Source: Xylanibacter ruminicola
Lineage (GTDB): Bacteria > Bacteroidota > Bacteroidia > Bacteroidales > Bacteroidaceae
NCBI GenBank assembly: GCA_015060625.1
Contig: SUYC01000003.1
Span: 62,001 to 126,000, forward strand
Length of the DNA stretch: 64,000 bases
Reading direction: 5' to 3'
The position numbers and the translations under genes are program-made. Of this stretch, positions 55,396 through 63,848 are shown piece by piece (the first letter of the stretch is position 1; the number at the start of each line of letters is the position of its first letter). The notes beneath the pieces are model-generated. The model did not search any database and was not told where the DNA came from. It saw only the letters and a list, made by a program, of their open reading frames with translations.

Positions 55396-56511
55396 TTAAA
55401 GCTCGTTCTCCTTCATGCGCTCGGCATTCTCGGCTACAGTCAGCGCATCAATCATGGCCTGGATATCGCCACCAAGGAATCCCTGCAGATCGTGAGTGGT
55501 ATAGCCGATGCGATGATCGGTCACACGTCCCTGTGGGAAGTTATAAGTGCGAATCTTGGCCGAACGGTCGCCGGTAGATACCAGACTCTTACGACGGTTT
55601 GCGATATCGTCCACGTATTTCTGGTGCTCCTTGTCGTAGATAAAAGTGTATAAGCGTGAGAGTGCGCGCTCCTTGTTCTTAGGCTGGTCGCGGGTTTCGG
55701 TACACTCAATCAGAATCTCCTCGGTCTCGCCAGTGTTAGGGTTCTTCCACATGTAGCGCAGGCGTACACCCGATTCTACCTTATTCACGTTCTGACCACC
55801 GGCACCACTCGAACGGAAGGTATCCCATTTGATTTCACCTTCGTTCACATGTACCTCAAACTTATCTGCCTCAGGCAGCACAGCTACAGTGGCAGCACTC
55901 GTCTGCATACGTCCGTTCGATTCGGTTACAGGCACACGCTGTACGCGGTGCACACCACTCTCGTACTTCAGTGTGCCGTAAACATCGGCACCTGTTACCG
56001 AGAAGTCAACCTCTTTAAAACCACCAACAGCACCTTCGGAAACGTAGGTGATTGATACCTGCCAGCCTTTCGACTCGCAGTAGTTCTTGTACATCTTAAA
56101 CAGGTCGCCAGCAAACAAAGCAGCTTCGTCGCCACCCGTTCCTGCACGAATTTCCATTTCCACGTTCTTTGCGTCCTCAGGATCCTTTGGTATCAGTGCA
56201 ATCTTTATCTCTTCCTCCAGTTGTGGCTGTAACTCCTCGTTGACAGCCAATTCCTCGCGTGCCATCTCCTTCATCTCAGGATCGGTCTCGTTAGCCAATA
56301 TGTCCTTAGCCTCCTTAATACCGTTAAGGCATGCAATATAACGTTTGCGGGCGTCCATAATATCGCCCAGGTCCTTGTATTCCTTTGTAAGTTTTACAAA
56401 TCGCTGCTGGTCGGCAATTACGGCGGGGTCGGTAATCAGGGTCGAAACCTCCTCGAATCGTGCCTCCAGTCCATCCAGTTTCTGTAGAATGCTGTTACTT
56501 GTTTCTGCCAT
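55396..56511 (-). CDS. prfA: Peptide chain release factor 1
   Basis: A 371-aa class I release factor for UAA/UAG. The catalytic GGQ is in SSGAGGQNVNKVES, and the codon-recognition P-x-T is in RVPVTESNGR, which marks RF1 rather than RF2. The GTGGDEAALFAGDLF segment is standard. -7 box TAACTTTG at 56540-56547. First gene of prfA-pyrF-HD. Confidence 0.97.
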   Translation of the reverse strand: MAETSNSILQKLDGLEARFEEVSTLITDPAVIADQQRFVKLTKEYKDLGDIMDARKRYIACLNGIKEAKDILANETDPEMKEMAREELAVNEELQPQLEEEIKIALIPKDPEDAKNVEMEIRAGTGGDEAALFAGDLFKMYKNYCESKGWQVSITYVSEGAVGGFKEVDFSVTGADVYGTLKYESGVHRVQRVPVTESNGRMQTSAATVAVLPEADKFEVHVNEGEIKWDTFRSSGAGGQNVNKVESGVRLRYMWKNPNTGETEEILIECTETRDQPKNKERALSRLYTFIYDKEHQKYVDDIANRRKSLVSTGDRSAKIRTYNFPQGRVTDHRIGYTTHDLQGFLGGDIQAMIDALTVAENAERMKENEL

Positions 56512-56539
56512 TTTATTATATATAATATTATTTGGGCGG

Positions 56540-56547
56540 CAAAGTTA
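56540..56547 (-). promoter_or_regulatory. -7 box of prfA
   Basis: TAACTTTG on the minus strand, 28 bp before the start codon. Confidence 0.65.
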
Positions 56548-56611
56548 CAAAAAAAAGCGAAGAATTCAAAATATTTTTTGGTTTTAATGCTGTTTTTCTA
56601 TATTTTATCGT

Positions 56612-56619
56612 TATCTTTG
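56612..56619 (+). promoter_or_regulatory. -7 box of the TPR histidine kinase gene
   Basis: TATCTTTG, 19 bp before the start; divergent from prfA. Confidence 0.7.
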
Positions 56620-56638
56620 CAACCAAAATTACAAAGTT

Positions 56639-58687
56639 ATGGTATTACTTAAAAAATCTTTTCGGTTTTCATGGATAGCCCTTGTAGCAACCGTGATGCT
56701 TCTCTCATCGTGTGACAATGCTTTGCAGAGTCATGATTCTGATTTCGATCGTGTGCATAACATCATGCGGTATTCTGATTCCATCCCTCGTACTGTTGAT
56801 AGCTTGATGGCGCTGGGTGAAATTAATCAGATGTGTGCCGACTTTTATAATATGTCGTATTACATCAGCCGTGATTTAAATCGTTCTTGTGTGATTGCTG
56901 ATAGCGCCTTGGCGCGTCCTGTCGTCACAGAACGGGATCGCATCTATCACTTCCTGATAGCAGCCAATAACTCTGAGTTGGACTGCGCGAGTCGCCACTA
57001 CGAGTCGGGCTTGCGAAAGGCTCAGCAGTTGGTTAATAGTGTTGATACCAGTTTTATCAATCGTCACTATCTTTTGCAAACGGGCTATCTGTTGGCCTAT
57101 AGTAATCTGGCAGTTTGTTATATCAATCTGGAGCGTTTTGCCGAGGGTGAAAAGTACATGCAGCAGGTGATGACGCTGATCGATCAGTTTGAGAAAACGT
57201 CTGTAAACGACTCTGTTGCACAGCATAATTGGGCGTCTAAGCGTACGCAATTTGCTGTTGCCGCTATGATTTCTTTTTGTAATATGCACCAATGGGATAG
57301 GGCAAAGGCGTGGATGAATCGTGCTGAAAAAAGTCTTCAGGATATGGCGAATAATCCTCGTGTCGATAAGTCGCATTACCCCATGTTCTGCTATCAGGTT
57401 AGTTGTGTTAAAGCCTATATTCTCGAAAAAGCAGGTCATCATCAGGAGGCTGCTCTGGCCTATGAAGAATTTATGAAGAACCCCTTTTCTAAATCAGTGG
57501 TTGCTCGTATCAATTCGGTTTCATATCTCAATAGTAGTCATCGCTATGAGGAGGCTGAGCGTAATATTAATGATGTTGAAACTGTGATAGGTCAGGTGGG
57601 CTTGAAGATGGATCTTGAGACACTTAACGGTATTGTTAAGTTAAAGTTCGATGCTCATTTGGGTGCAGGTCATCGCGATTCGGCTCTTGCCGTAGCTACA
57701 CGCATTCTTGCCAGACTCGATTCGGCTGAGGTGTGGCAGAGACGTGACAAGACAGCCGAGTTGGCTACAATCTATGATATGAGTAAGAAGGATGCCGAAA
57801 TTGCCGAAAAGGAGGCTAAGCTGAACCAGATGCGCATCGTTGTGCTGTTGATTGTGATTGTGCTGCTTTTGGTGTTCTTCTTTATTTATGCTTTCACTCG
57901 CCGTCGTGCGGCTGCCAGCCTGAACCAGAAGAACGAGCAGCTGTTGGTAGCCAATGCCCGTGCCGAGGAAGCATCGCGCATGAAGACCAAGTTTATCCAG
58001 CAGATTTCGCATGAGTTCCGTACCCCTCTTAATGTGCTTTCGGGTTTTGCTCAGGTGCTCACGGATTCGGATGCCTATCTCGACGAGAACGTGCGCCAGG
58101 ATGCCAACCACCAGATTCTCGAAAATACCAATCGCATTACCAACTTGGTTAATAAGATGCTGGAACTGTCGGATGTTAGTAGTCGTACAGTGCTCAACCT
58201 TACCGATCAGGTTACAGTTGAACAGATAGCGACCGACGCCGTCGATGCATCGGGTATAGCTGATGCCGATCATTTGGCGTTCGAAATGCAGACTGTCGGC
58301 GAGGCTTCGTCAGTGCGCATCACCACCAATAAGCGTGCAGCTGTTCGTGCGCTCGCGCTGTTGCTCGATAATGCACGCAAGTTCACAGCGCCAGCCGAGG
58401 CCTATGGTCATCATGATGCTGCTGATAAAAAACAGCGTGCCGTCTTGAAGGTAAGCATTACCGATACGCTTGTGCAGTTCATCGTCGAAGATACAGGTAT
58501 AGGTGTTCCTGCCGATCAGGCGGAGCGCATCTTTGATGAGTTTGTACAGCTCGATGAGTATTATGATGGTACAGGTATCGGACTCACGGTAGCCCGCAGT
58601 TTTGCCCGTCGTTTGGGTGGTGATGTGAGGCTCGACACCACTTATACCGCTGGTGCCCGCTTTGTGATGACACTTCCGAGAAAATAA
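56639..58687 (+). CDS. Lipoprotein-type TPR sensor histidine kinase
   Basis: A 682-aa kinase. The N-terminus looks like a lipoprotein signal (LLSSC), followed by about 350 residues of TPR-like helices (YLLAYSNLAVCYINLERFAEGEKYM) outside the membrane. A membrane helix at about 400-420 (VVLLIVIVLLLVFFFIYAF) and a short coiled coil lead to HisKA (IQQISHEFRTPLNVLSG) and an ATPase lobe (LLDNARKFT, DTGIGVP, GTGIGLTVA). There is no receiver or DNA-binding domain, and no response regulator in the window. It lies next to the peptide-export genes, so it may sense the peptide, but this is only proximity. A strong terminator separates them. Confidence 0.9.
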   Translation: MVLLKKSFRFSWIALVATVMLLSSCDNALQSHDSDFDRVHNIMRYSDSIPRTVDSLMALGEINQMCADFYNMSYYISRDLNRSCVIADSALARPVVTERDRIYHFLIAANNSELDCASRHYESGLRKAQQLVNSVDTSFINRHYLLQTGYLLAYSNLAVCYINLERFAEGEKYMQQVMTLIDQFEKTSVNDSVAQHNWASKRTQFAVAAMISFCNMHQWDRAKAWMNRAEKSLQDMANNPRVDKSHYPMFCYQVSCVKAYILEKAGHHQEAALAYEEFMKNPFSKSVVARINSVSYLNSSHRYEEAERNINDVETVIGQVGLKMDLETLNGIVKLKFDAHLGAGHRDSALAVATRILARLDSAEVWQRRDKTAELATIYDMSKKDAEIAEKEAKLNQMRIVVLLIVIVLLLVFFFIYAFTRRRAAASLNQKNEQLLVANARAEEASRMKTKFIQQISHEFRTPLNVLSGFAQVLTDSDAYLDENVRQDANHQILENTNRITNLVNKMLELSDVSSRTVLNLTDQVTVEQIATDAVDASGIADADHLAFEMQTVGEASSVRITTNKRAAVRALALLLDNARKFTAPAEAYGHHDAADKKQRAVLKVSITDTLVQFIVEDTGIGVPADQAERIFDEFVQLDEYYDGTGIGLTVARSFARRLGGDVRLDTTYTAGARFVMTLPRK

Positions 58688-58696
58688 CCCAAAAAT

Positions 58697-58737
58697 AAAG
58701 TGGCAGTGAGAATTTCCTCGCTGCCACTTTGTTTTTC
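58697..58737 (+). terminator. Terminator of the histidine kinase gene
   Basis: AAAGTGGCAGTGAG pairs with CTCGCTGCCACTTT (14 bp, one G-U) around AATTTC, followed by GTTTTTC. It may also stop the converging peptide gene. Confidence 0.85.
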
Positions 58738-58748
58738 TTGCAGTAACT

Positions 58749-58925
58749 TTACTTCTTGGTGTTCTTTTTATTCTTTTTGCTGGTCTGAGAATTGTTTGTA
58801 TTCTTAGTACCAGTAGTAGTGAACAGTGTAGTGGGAGGTATCAAATTCATAACACCACCAGGAAACATTATCCATCCGTCACCGCCTTTTACAGCATTAA
58901 GCTGCGCTCTTTCTAATTGTTTCAT
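58749..58925 (-). CDS. Double-glycine leader peptide, predicted cargo of the C39 exporter
   Basis: A 58-aa ORF, too short for the ORF track. The N-terminus MKQLERAQLNAVKGG matches the leader type cut by C39 peptidases after GG (residues 14-15), with spaced Leu positions before the GG. The predicted mature 43-residue peptide begins DGWIMFPGGVMN, has a Thr-rich middle and ends in a strongly basic Lys/Asn tail. It has no Cys, so there would be no disulfide or lanthionine rings and no leaderless class IIa pattern. It has its own -7 box (TAAATTTG, 58986-58993) and is divergent from the exporter gene. Bacteriocin or signal peptide are both possible. Confidence 0.75.
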   Translation of the reverse strand: MKQLERAQLNAVKGGDGWIMFPGGVMNLIPPTTLFTTTGTKNTNNSQTSKKNKKNTKK

Positions 58926-58985
58926 AATTGTTGATCTAATTAATTTGTAATTTTGAATTATTTAAAAATAGATTTTAAATCTCTG

Positions 58986-58993
58986 CAAATTTA
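58986..58993 (-). promoter_or_regulatory. -7 box of the GG-leader peptide gene
   Basis: TAAATTTG on the minus strand, 60 bp before the peptide start. Confidence 0.6.
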
Positions 58994-59012
58994 AGCAAAT
59001 AATTTGTTAGCC

Positions 59013-59025
59013 GGTCATAATGACC
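59013..59025. promoter_or_regulatory. Palindrome GGTCATAATGACC between the divergent peptide and exporter promoters
   Basis: Perfect 6-bp arms around a single A, 20 bp upstream of the peptide -7 box and 83 bp upstream of the exporter -7 box. Candidate operator. Confidence 0.45.
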
Positions 59026-59107
59026 AATTTAATTAATGTAATTTAAGAAAAATATGATAATAGTATTAACGAATCTAAAATTGTGGGGTTATCTGACATT
59101 TTCTTGC

Positions 59108-59115
59108 TATCTTTG
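59108..59115 (+). promoter_or_regulatory. -7 box of the exporter operon
   Basis: TATCTTTG, 27 bp before the exporter start. Confidence 0.7.
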
Positions 59116-59142
59116 TGGCCAGATTGCTAAAAAACAAGGTAA

Positions 59143-61359
59143 ATGAACAAACCATTCCCAATATTCACTCAACACGATGTGATGGAATGTGGCCCGACCT
59201 GCTTACGCATGGTGATGGCCTATTATGGGCGCAACTACCCGCTGGAACGGTTGCGCGATATGTGTCATATACAGCGCGATGGCGTGTCGCTGCTCGGTGT
59301 TGCTGAGGCTGCCGAACAGTTAGGTATGCATACCACAGGCGTGAAAGCTACGCTGCAACAGTTGGTCGACGAAGTTCCGCTTCCGTGCATCCTGCACTGG
59401 AATCAGGCACATTTTGTAGTGCTCTACGAGGTGAAGCGAACCAAAGAGGGGCTTCAGTTCAAGGTGGCCGATCCTGTAGGTCAGCGCATCACCTATACCG
59501 AGCGCGAGTTTTTGCGTTGCTGGGCTTCTGATACCGAAGAAGGACAGCCCGCTGGTATCGCCCTGATGCTGGAACCGACACCCGATTTTAATCGCGATGA
59601 GTATGTCGAGGATGACAGCGATCGCAAGGCCCGTAAGCGCAGTCTTATGTTGTTGCTGTCGTATATGCAACCTTATAAGAAGCTCATCGCGCAGCTGTTC
59701 TTAGGGCTCACGGTGGTTTCGCTGTTGCAACTGGTGCTGCCTTTTCTGACGCAGGCTATCGTCGATTTCGGTATCTCGCGCCAGGACCTCGGTTTCATCT
59801 TCCTGGTGCTTATTGCGCAGCTGATGCTCATGATAGGTAGCACCTCAGTAGAGTTTATCCAGAGTTGGATACTGCTACATGTTTCTACGCGCGTTAATCT
59901 GTCGCTCTTGTCCGACTATCTGGCCAAGCTGATGCGCTTGCCTTTCAGCTATTTCGATACGCGTCTCACAGGTGACATTCTGCAGCGTATTGGCGATCAT
60001 GGTCGTATCCAGACGTTCCTTACGGGTAGCAGTCTGTCACTGGTATTCTCGCTGTTCAATATCGTGGTGTTCGGTGCTGTTATTCTGATTTACGACTGGC
60101 GCATCTTCTTTATCTTCATGCTGGGCAGTGCACTCTATGTGCTCTGGGTACTGCTGTTCATGCGCCGTCGTGCCAAGCTCGATGCCAAGATGTTTGCCCA
60201 GAACTCGGCTAATCAGAGTAAGATTGTGCAACTCATCGATGGTATTCAGGAGATTAAACTCAACACCTGCGAGCAACAGAAACGCTGGGAGTGGGAGCGT
60301 GTCCAGGCGCGCATCTTTCGTTTGAATATCAAGGGCCTGGCGCTCGATCAGTATCAGGAGTCGGGTGCTACGTTTATCAATGAGGTGAAGAATCTGGTTA
60401 TCACGGCTCTGGTGGCCATACTGGTGCTTCGTGGCGATATGACACTAGGTATGATGCTGTCGGTGCAGTATATCATCGGTAGTCTGAATGGGCCAGTCAA
60501 TCAGCTGGTCGATTTCATCCATCGCTATCAGGATGCCCGCCTCAGTCTGGAGCGTCTGCAAGAGGTGTACGAGAAGGACGACGAGGTGCAGCCCGATCGC
60601 CAGCTTATCAGCGAAGTGAGTGGCGATGGTGATATCCTGATAAAGAATCTTACCTACCGTTACGACAAACTGAACGACAAACCTACACTCGATCATATTG
60701 ATGTGGTGATACCTCACGGCAAGACCACGGCGATTGTCGGACTGAGTGGTAGTGGTAAGACCACGCTGCTCAAGATGATTCTCGGCTTCTATAAGCCCGA
60801 TGCTGGCGAAGTGGTGATTGGCTCGTCGAATCTGGAGAACTACGACAAGCGCGCATGGCGCAAGCATTGTGGTGTGGTGATGCAGGATGGTTTTATCTAT
60901 TCCGATACCATCGCCCGCAATATCGCTGTCGGTTTCGAGGTGATCGATACCGAGCGATTGGTGCAGGCTGCCCGCGTGGCCGAGATCGACGATTATATCC
61001 GTAGGTTGCCGCTTGGTTATAACACCAAGATTGGTGCCGAGGGCAGTGGCTTGAGTCAGGGGCAGAAGCAGCGCATCCTGATAGCTCGTGCCGTGTATAA
61101 GAATCCCGACTACGTGTTCTTCGACGAGGCTACCAACTCGCTCGATGCGCAGAACGAGCATGCCATCATCCAGAATCTGGCTGGCTTCCTGCATAACCGT
61201 ACGTCGCTCATCATTGCCCATCGACTGAGCACGGTAGTAGATGCCGACAATATCTTGGTGATGAGCGAGGGTCGCATTGTCGAGTCGGGTAATCACGCCC
61301 AGCTGTTAGAGCGTCGCGGCGTCTATTACGAACTGGTAAAGAACCAACTGAATGTTTAG
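59143..61359 (+). CDS. Peptidase-containing ABC exporter (C39 peptidase - TM - ATPase)
   Basis: A 738-aa PCAT. The N-terminal C39 peptidase has the oxyanion Gln and catalytic Cys in FTQHDVMECGPTCLRM, His in NQAHFVVLYEV and Asp in KVADPVG. It should cut leaders after GG. Six membrane helices occupy about 165-440. The ATPase has Walker A GLSGSGKTTLLK, signature LSQGQKQR, Walker B YVFFDEATNSLD and an H-loop in LIIAHRLS. It exports peptides across the inner membrane and works with the HlyD-type adaptor 6 bp downstream plus a TolC-type channel not present here. Confidence 0.95.
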   Translation: MNKPFPIFTQHDVMECGPTCLRMVMAYYGRNYPLERLRDMCHIQRDGVSLLGVAEAAEQLGMHTTGVKATLQQLVDEVPLPCILHWNQAHFVVLYEVKRTKEGLQFKVADPVGQRITYTEREFLRCWASDTEEGQPAGIALMLEPTPDFNRDEYVEDDSDRKARKRSLMLLLSYMQPYKKLIAQLFLGLTVVSLLQLVLPFLTQAIVDFGISRQDLGFIFLVLIAQLMLMIGSTSVEFIQSWILLHVSTRVNLSLLSDYLAKLMRLPFSYFDTRLTGDILQRIGDHGRIQTFLTGSSLSLVFSLFNIVVFGAVILIYDWRIFFIFMLGSALYVLWVLLFMRRRAKLDAKMFAQNSANQSKIVQLIDGIQEIKLNTCEQQKRWEWERVQARIFRLNIKGLALDQYQESGATFINEVKNLVITALVAILVLRGDMTLGMMLSVQYIIGSLNGPVNQLVDFIHRYQDARLSLERLQEVYEKDDEVQPDRQLISEVSGDGDILIKNLTYRYDKLNDKPTLDHIDVVIPHGKTTAIVGLSGSGKTTLLKMILGFYKPDAGEVVIGSSNLENYDKRAWRKHCGVVMQDGFIYSDTIARNIAVGFEVIDTERLVQAARVAEIDDYIRRLPLGYNTKIGAEGSGLSQGQKQRILIARAVYKNPDYVFFDEATNSLDAQNEHAIIQNLAGFLHNRTSLIIAHRLSTVVDADNILVMSEGRIVESGNHAQLLERRGVYYELVKNQLNV

Positions 61360-61365
61360 CAGAAA

Positions 61366-62652
61366 ATGATGGAAGAAGATAGAATCGAACTACATAGCGA
61401 GGAGGTACAGGACATCATCTCACGTCCGCCATCGTCGTTGATAAAACATGGTATTACAGTTATTGCCGCTGTGGTGGTGCTGGTTGTCATTGGCAGCTTT
61501 ATTTTCCGTTATCCCGATGTGGTGCAGGGCAGGGTGGTAGTCACGGGCGATACCCCTCCCAATCGTATTGTGGCCCGTGCCGATGGCCGTTTGCAGGAGC
61601 TTCGCCTGGCCGATGGTCGGCAAGTATCAAAGGGAGCCATCATCGCTGTGATCGAGAATACCGCCAATACCGATGATGTGGTGAGTGTGAAACAGGCCGT
61701 CGGTAAGCTGTCGGTTAGTGGCGAGCCCATCCCCTTCGCTGCCGATCAGTCGTTGCGTCTGGGCGTGGTACAGGATGCCTATAATCAGTTCTGCGATGCC
61801 GTCGTCAGTTACAATCAGGCCGTTCGTCTCAATATCTATCGCCAACAGATACTGTCGGCACAGAAGGAGCACGCCTCGTTGTTGCGCCACGAAAGTAATC
61901 TCAAACGTCAGCTCGAAATGAGTCAGCAGCAAGCCGATCTGGTCAAGCACGATTGCGACCGTGAAAAAAGCCTGCACGAGCGCAAGCTCACTTCCGATGC
62001 CGAAATGGAGGAGAGCCAGCGCGCGTTGATTTCGGCTCAGCTCTCCGTCGAGCAGGTACGCACCGACATCTCGCAAACCCAACTCAGCATGGCCCAGATA
62101 GATAATCGCCTGGCTGAGCTTCAGGTGCAGTATCAGCAGGATTTGCAGCACGTTACGGCCACGCTGCAGTCGGCGCTCAACACCCTCAAGGTGGCCATCG
62201 GTCAGTGGGAACATCTCTATGCCCTTGTGGCCCCAGCATCCGGCAAACTGTCGTACACCAATGTGTGGGCGGTCAATCAGAATATCACTGCAGGCCAGCA
62301 TATCTTCTCCGTTGTCGAGTCGCGCAAGTCCCACTTTGTGGGTAAGGTGCTTCTGCCAGCCACCGGCTTCGGTAAGGTCAAGGAGGGACAGCGTGTAAAC
62401 ATCATGCTCGATGGCTATCCCTATCTCGAGTTCGGCTATCTGCGTGGCACGGTAAGTGGTCTTTCGGCTGTTGCCAATCAGGATGTGTATGTGGCCACCA
62501 TCTCACTGCCACAGGGGCTGCATACCACCGTAGGTCGTGAACTGCGATTCACTGGCGAGTTGAGCGGTCAGGCCGAGGTCATCACCGAGGACATCAGCCT
62601 CGCCGTCCGCATCATCCAACCCCTGCGGTACATCTTCCATCACAACGTATAA
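61366..62652 (+). CDS. HlyD-family periplasmic adaptor
   Basis: A 428-aa membrane-fusion protein. A cytoplasmic N-tail and one membrane helix (VIAAVVVLVVIGSFIF) precede a split biotinyl-lipoyl-like hairpin (IVARADGRLQELRLADGRQVSKGA and VAPASGKLSYTNVWAV). Between them is a long coiled coil (about 155-290), and a beta-barrel domain follows. It should bridge the C39 exporter to an outer-membrane channel. Co-transcribed with the exporter. Confidence 0.92.
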   Translation: MMEEDRIELHSEEVQDIISRPPSSLIKHGITVIAAVVVLVVIGSFIFRYPDVVQGRVVVTGDTPPNRIVARADGRLQELRLADGRQVSKGAIIAVIENTANTDDVVSVKQAVGKLSVSGEPIPFAADQSLRLGVVQDAYNQFCDAVVSYNQAVRLNIYRQQILSAQKEHASLLRHESNLKRQLEMSQQQADLVKHDCDREKSLHERKLTSDAEMEESQRALISAQLSVEQVRTDISQTQLSMAQIDNRLAELQVQYQQDLQHVTATLQSALNTLKVAIGQWEHLYALVAPASGKLSYTNVWAVNQNITAGQHIFSVVESRKSHFVGKVLLPATGFGKVKEGQRVNIMLDGYPYLEFGYLRGTVSGLSAVANQDVYVATISLPQGLHTTVGRELRFTGELSGQAEVITEDISLAVRIIQPLRYIFHHNV

Positions 62653-62656
62653 AACA

Positions 62657-62697
62657 AAACAGAGGGTGCCCAGTTGGACATCCTCTGTTTCTTTTGT
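62657..62697. terminator. Terminator shared by the exporter operon and the HU-smalltalk operon
   Basis: AAACAGAGGGTG pairs with CATCCTCTGTTT (12 bp, one G-U), followed by CTTTTGTT. Both converging operons end here. Confidence 0.8.
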
Positions 62698-62798
62698 TAA
62701 TACCCCATACACGAGGTGGCTCCCAATGCCGTCACTATCGCCGTCGCGATCGACGCTATCATCTGCACGATAAATTTAATAGTCTCCTTCTTGCTCAT
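62697..62798 (-). CDS. Smalltalk-type small membrane peptide
   Basis: A 33-aa peptide below the ORF-track cutoff: MSKKETIKFIVQMI, then an Ala/Thr-rich helix ending in TALGATSCMGY. This is the layout of the Bacteroidota smalltalk protein family (short charged start, hydrophobic helix, conserved TSC near the end). It lies 44 bp downstream of the HU-like gene, its usual position. Function unknown. Confidence 0.8.
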   Translation of the reverse strand: MSKKETIKFIVQMIASIATAIVTALGATSCMGY

Positions 62799-62842
62799 AG
62801 TTACTTTTCGTTTTTTTTAGTTCGTACTTCGGGCCTAAAAAC

Positions 62843-63379
62843 TTAGTCTCCGTTGGGGCCGTCGTAGCCACCGCCTCCGGTGTTGCCGCCGCCATTGCTT
62901 GGCTGATTACCGCCGCCGTTCGATGGCTGGTCAGGATCCTCGATATCGCCGCTATCACCGCTGGTCACACGCTTCAGCACTTTGCCATCCTCGTCCAGGC
63001 AGGTAATCTGGATGCTGGTATTCTTCAGCTCGTCCTTAACGTCCACGTTAGGGGTAAAGATAATGCGACGAACACTGATCAATCCTGCCTTCACGTCCTC
63101 CAGCTCCTCAACAGCCTTACTGCGCACTCCGAATCGCATGGTACCCAGTCCTGGCAGGGGCACTGAGTGGCCCTCGGTGGCCCACGTACGGATTACTTCA
63201 CCTGCAGCATCCCAAGCTGCCTTAATTACACCTGCAGAGATACCCGAGTGGGTGGCTGCCTCTGCGAACACTTTCTTCTCCTGGATAGGGCTATACAGCT
63301 CAGGACGCATAATGAATCGCTTACCAGGTTTGTTGCCGATTTTAAGCTCTCGGCGCTGAGCAATTACTTTAATCGCCAT
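62843..63379 (-). CDS. HU-like DNA-binding protein with Gly/Asn-rich tail
   Basis: A 178-aa Bacteroidota HU-related protein (histone-like HU_rel group). The HU-like fold covers about 1-125: KKVFAEAATHSGISAGVIKAAWDA, VPLPGLGTMRFGVRSKA and RRIIFTPNVDVKDEL. The C-terminal roughly 40 residues are a repeated SNGGGNQP/GGG low-complexity tail, probably disordered. The leader is about 180 nt. It is followed by a smalltalk peptide. Confidence 0.9.
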   Translation of the reverse strand: MAIKVIAQRRELKIGNKPGKRFIMRPELYSPIQEKKVFAEAATHSGISAGVIKAAWDAAGEVIRTWATEGHSVPLPGLGTMRFGVRSKAVEELEDVKAGLISVRRIIFTPNVDVKDELKNTSIQITCLDEDGKVLKRVTSGDSGDIEDPDQPSNGGGNQPSNGGGNTGGGGYDGPNGD

Positions 63380-63576
63380 AATTCAATTTGTTTTTAAATA
63401 GTTTGTTTGTTAAATATTTTACTCATTCTCGTTTTGCCGCCTTGGAGTGCAGGTTTCAACAGCTATTAGTACTTTCAATTGTTACTATTAATGCGCGCAT
63501 TTTCTAGATTTAATTCTCGCAATTTTTAGCCTTAATGCCGCTGCTCTTACTCTCTCAATTTGACAATGCAAAGGTA
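63380..63576 (-). promoter_or_regulatory. HU promoter and long leader
   Basis: -7 box TACCTTTG at 63569-63576 predicts a 5' leader of about 180 nt. I see no riboswitch or ORF in it. Confidence 0.5.
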
Positions 63577-63659
63577 CGAAAAATTCAGATACAAAACAAT
63601 AGTTCCCCTCGATTATTTTTCATAAAATCAAAAATATTTTTTAGACTACTTCGTCGGTG

Positions 63660-63848
63660 TTGCACAGTTGCACAGTTGCGCAGTTGCATTTGGTACCGAC
63701 AACGTAGCACAAAAAGTTACTTATTATCTTATATATATTATATATTATAATATATAATATATATAAATATTAATATTATATTTTTCCACTTACACAGTGA
63801 TATAGAAAATACTTAATGCAACACTGCAACGGTGCAACTGCGCAACTG
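63660..63848. repeat. Inverted octamer arrays flanking a TA-rich core
   Basis: Left array TTGCACAG, TTGCACAG, TTGCGCAG, TTGCATTT (63660-63691). Right array TGCAACAC, TGCAACGG, TGCAACTG, CGCAACTG (63817-63848). A 16-bp segment is a perfect inverted match (63673-63688 versus 63833-63848). Between them, 63721-63785 is nearly pure A/T with TATATA-type palindromes. No gene is visible in 63577-64000. Confidence 0.75.
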
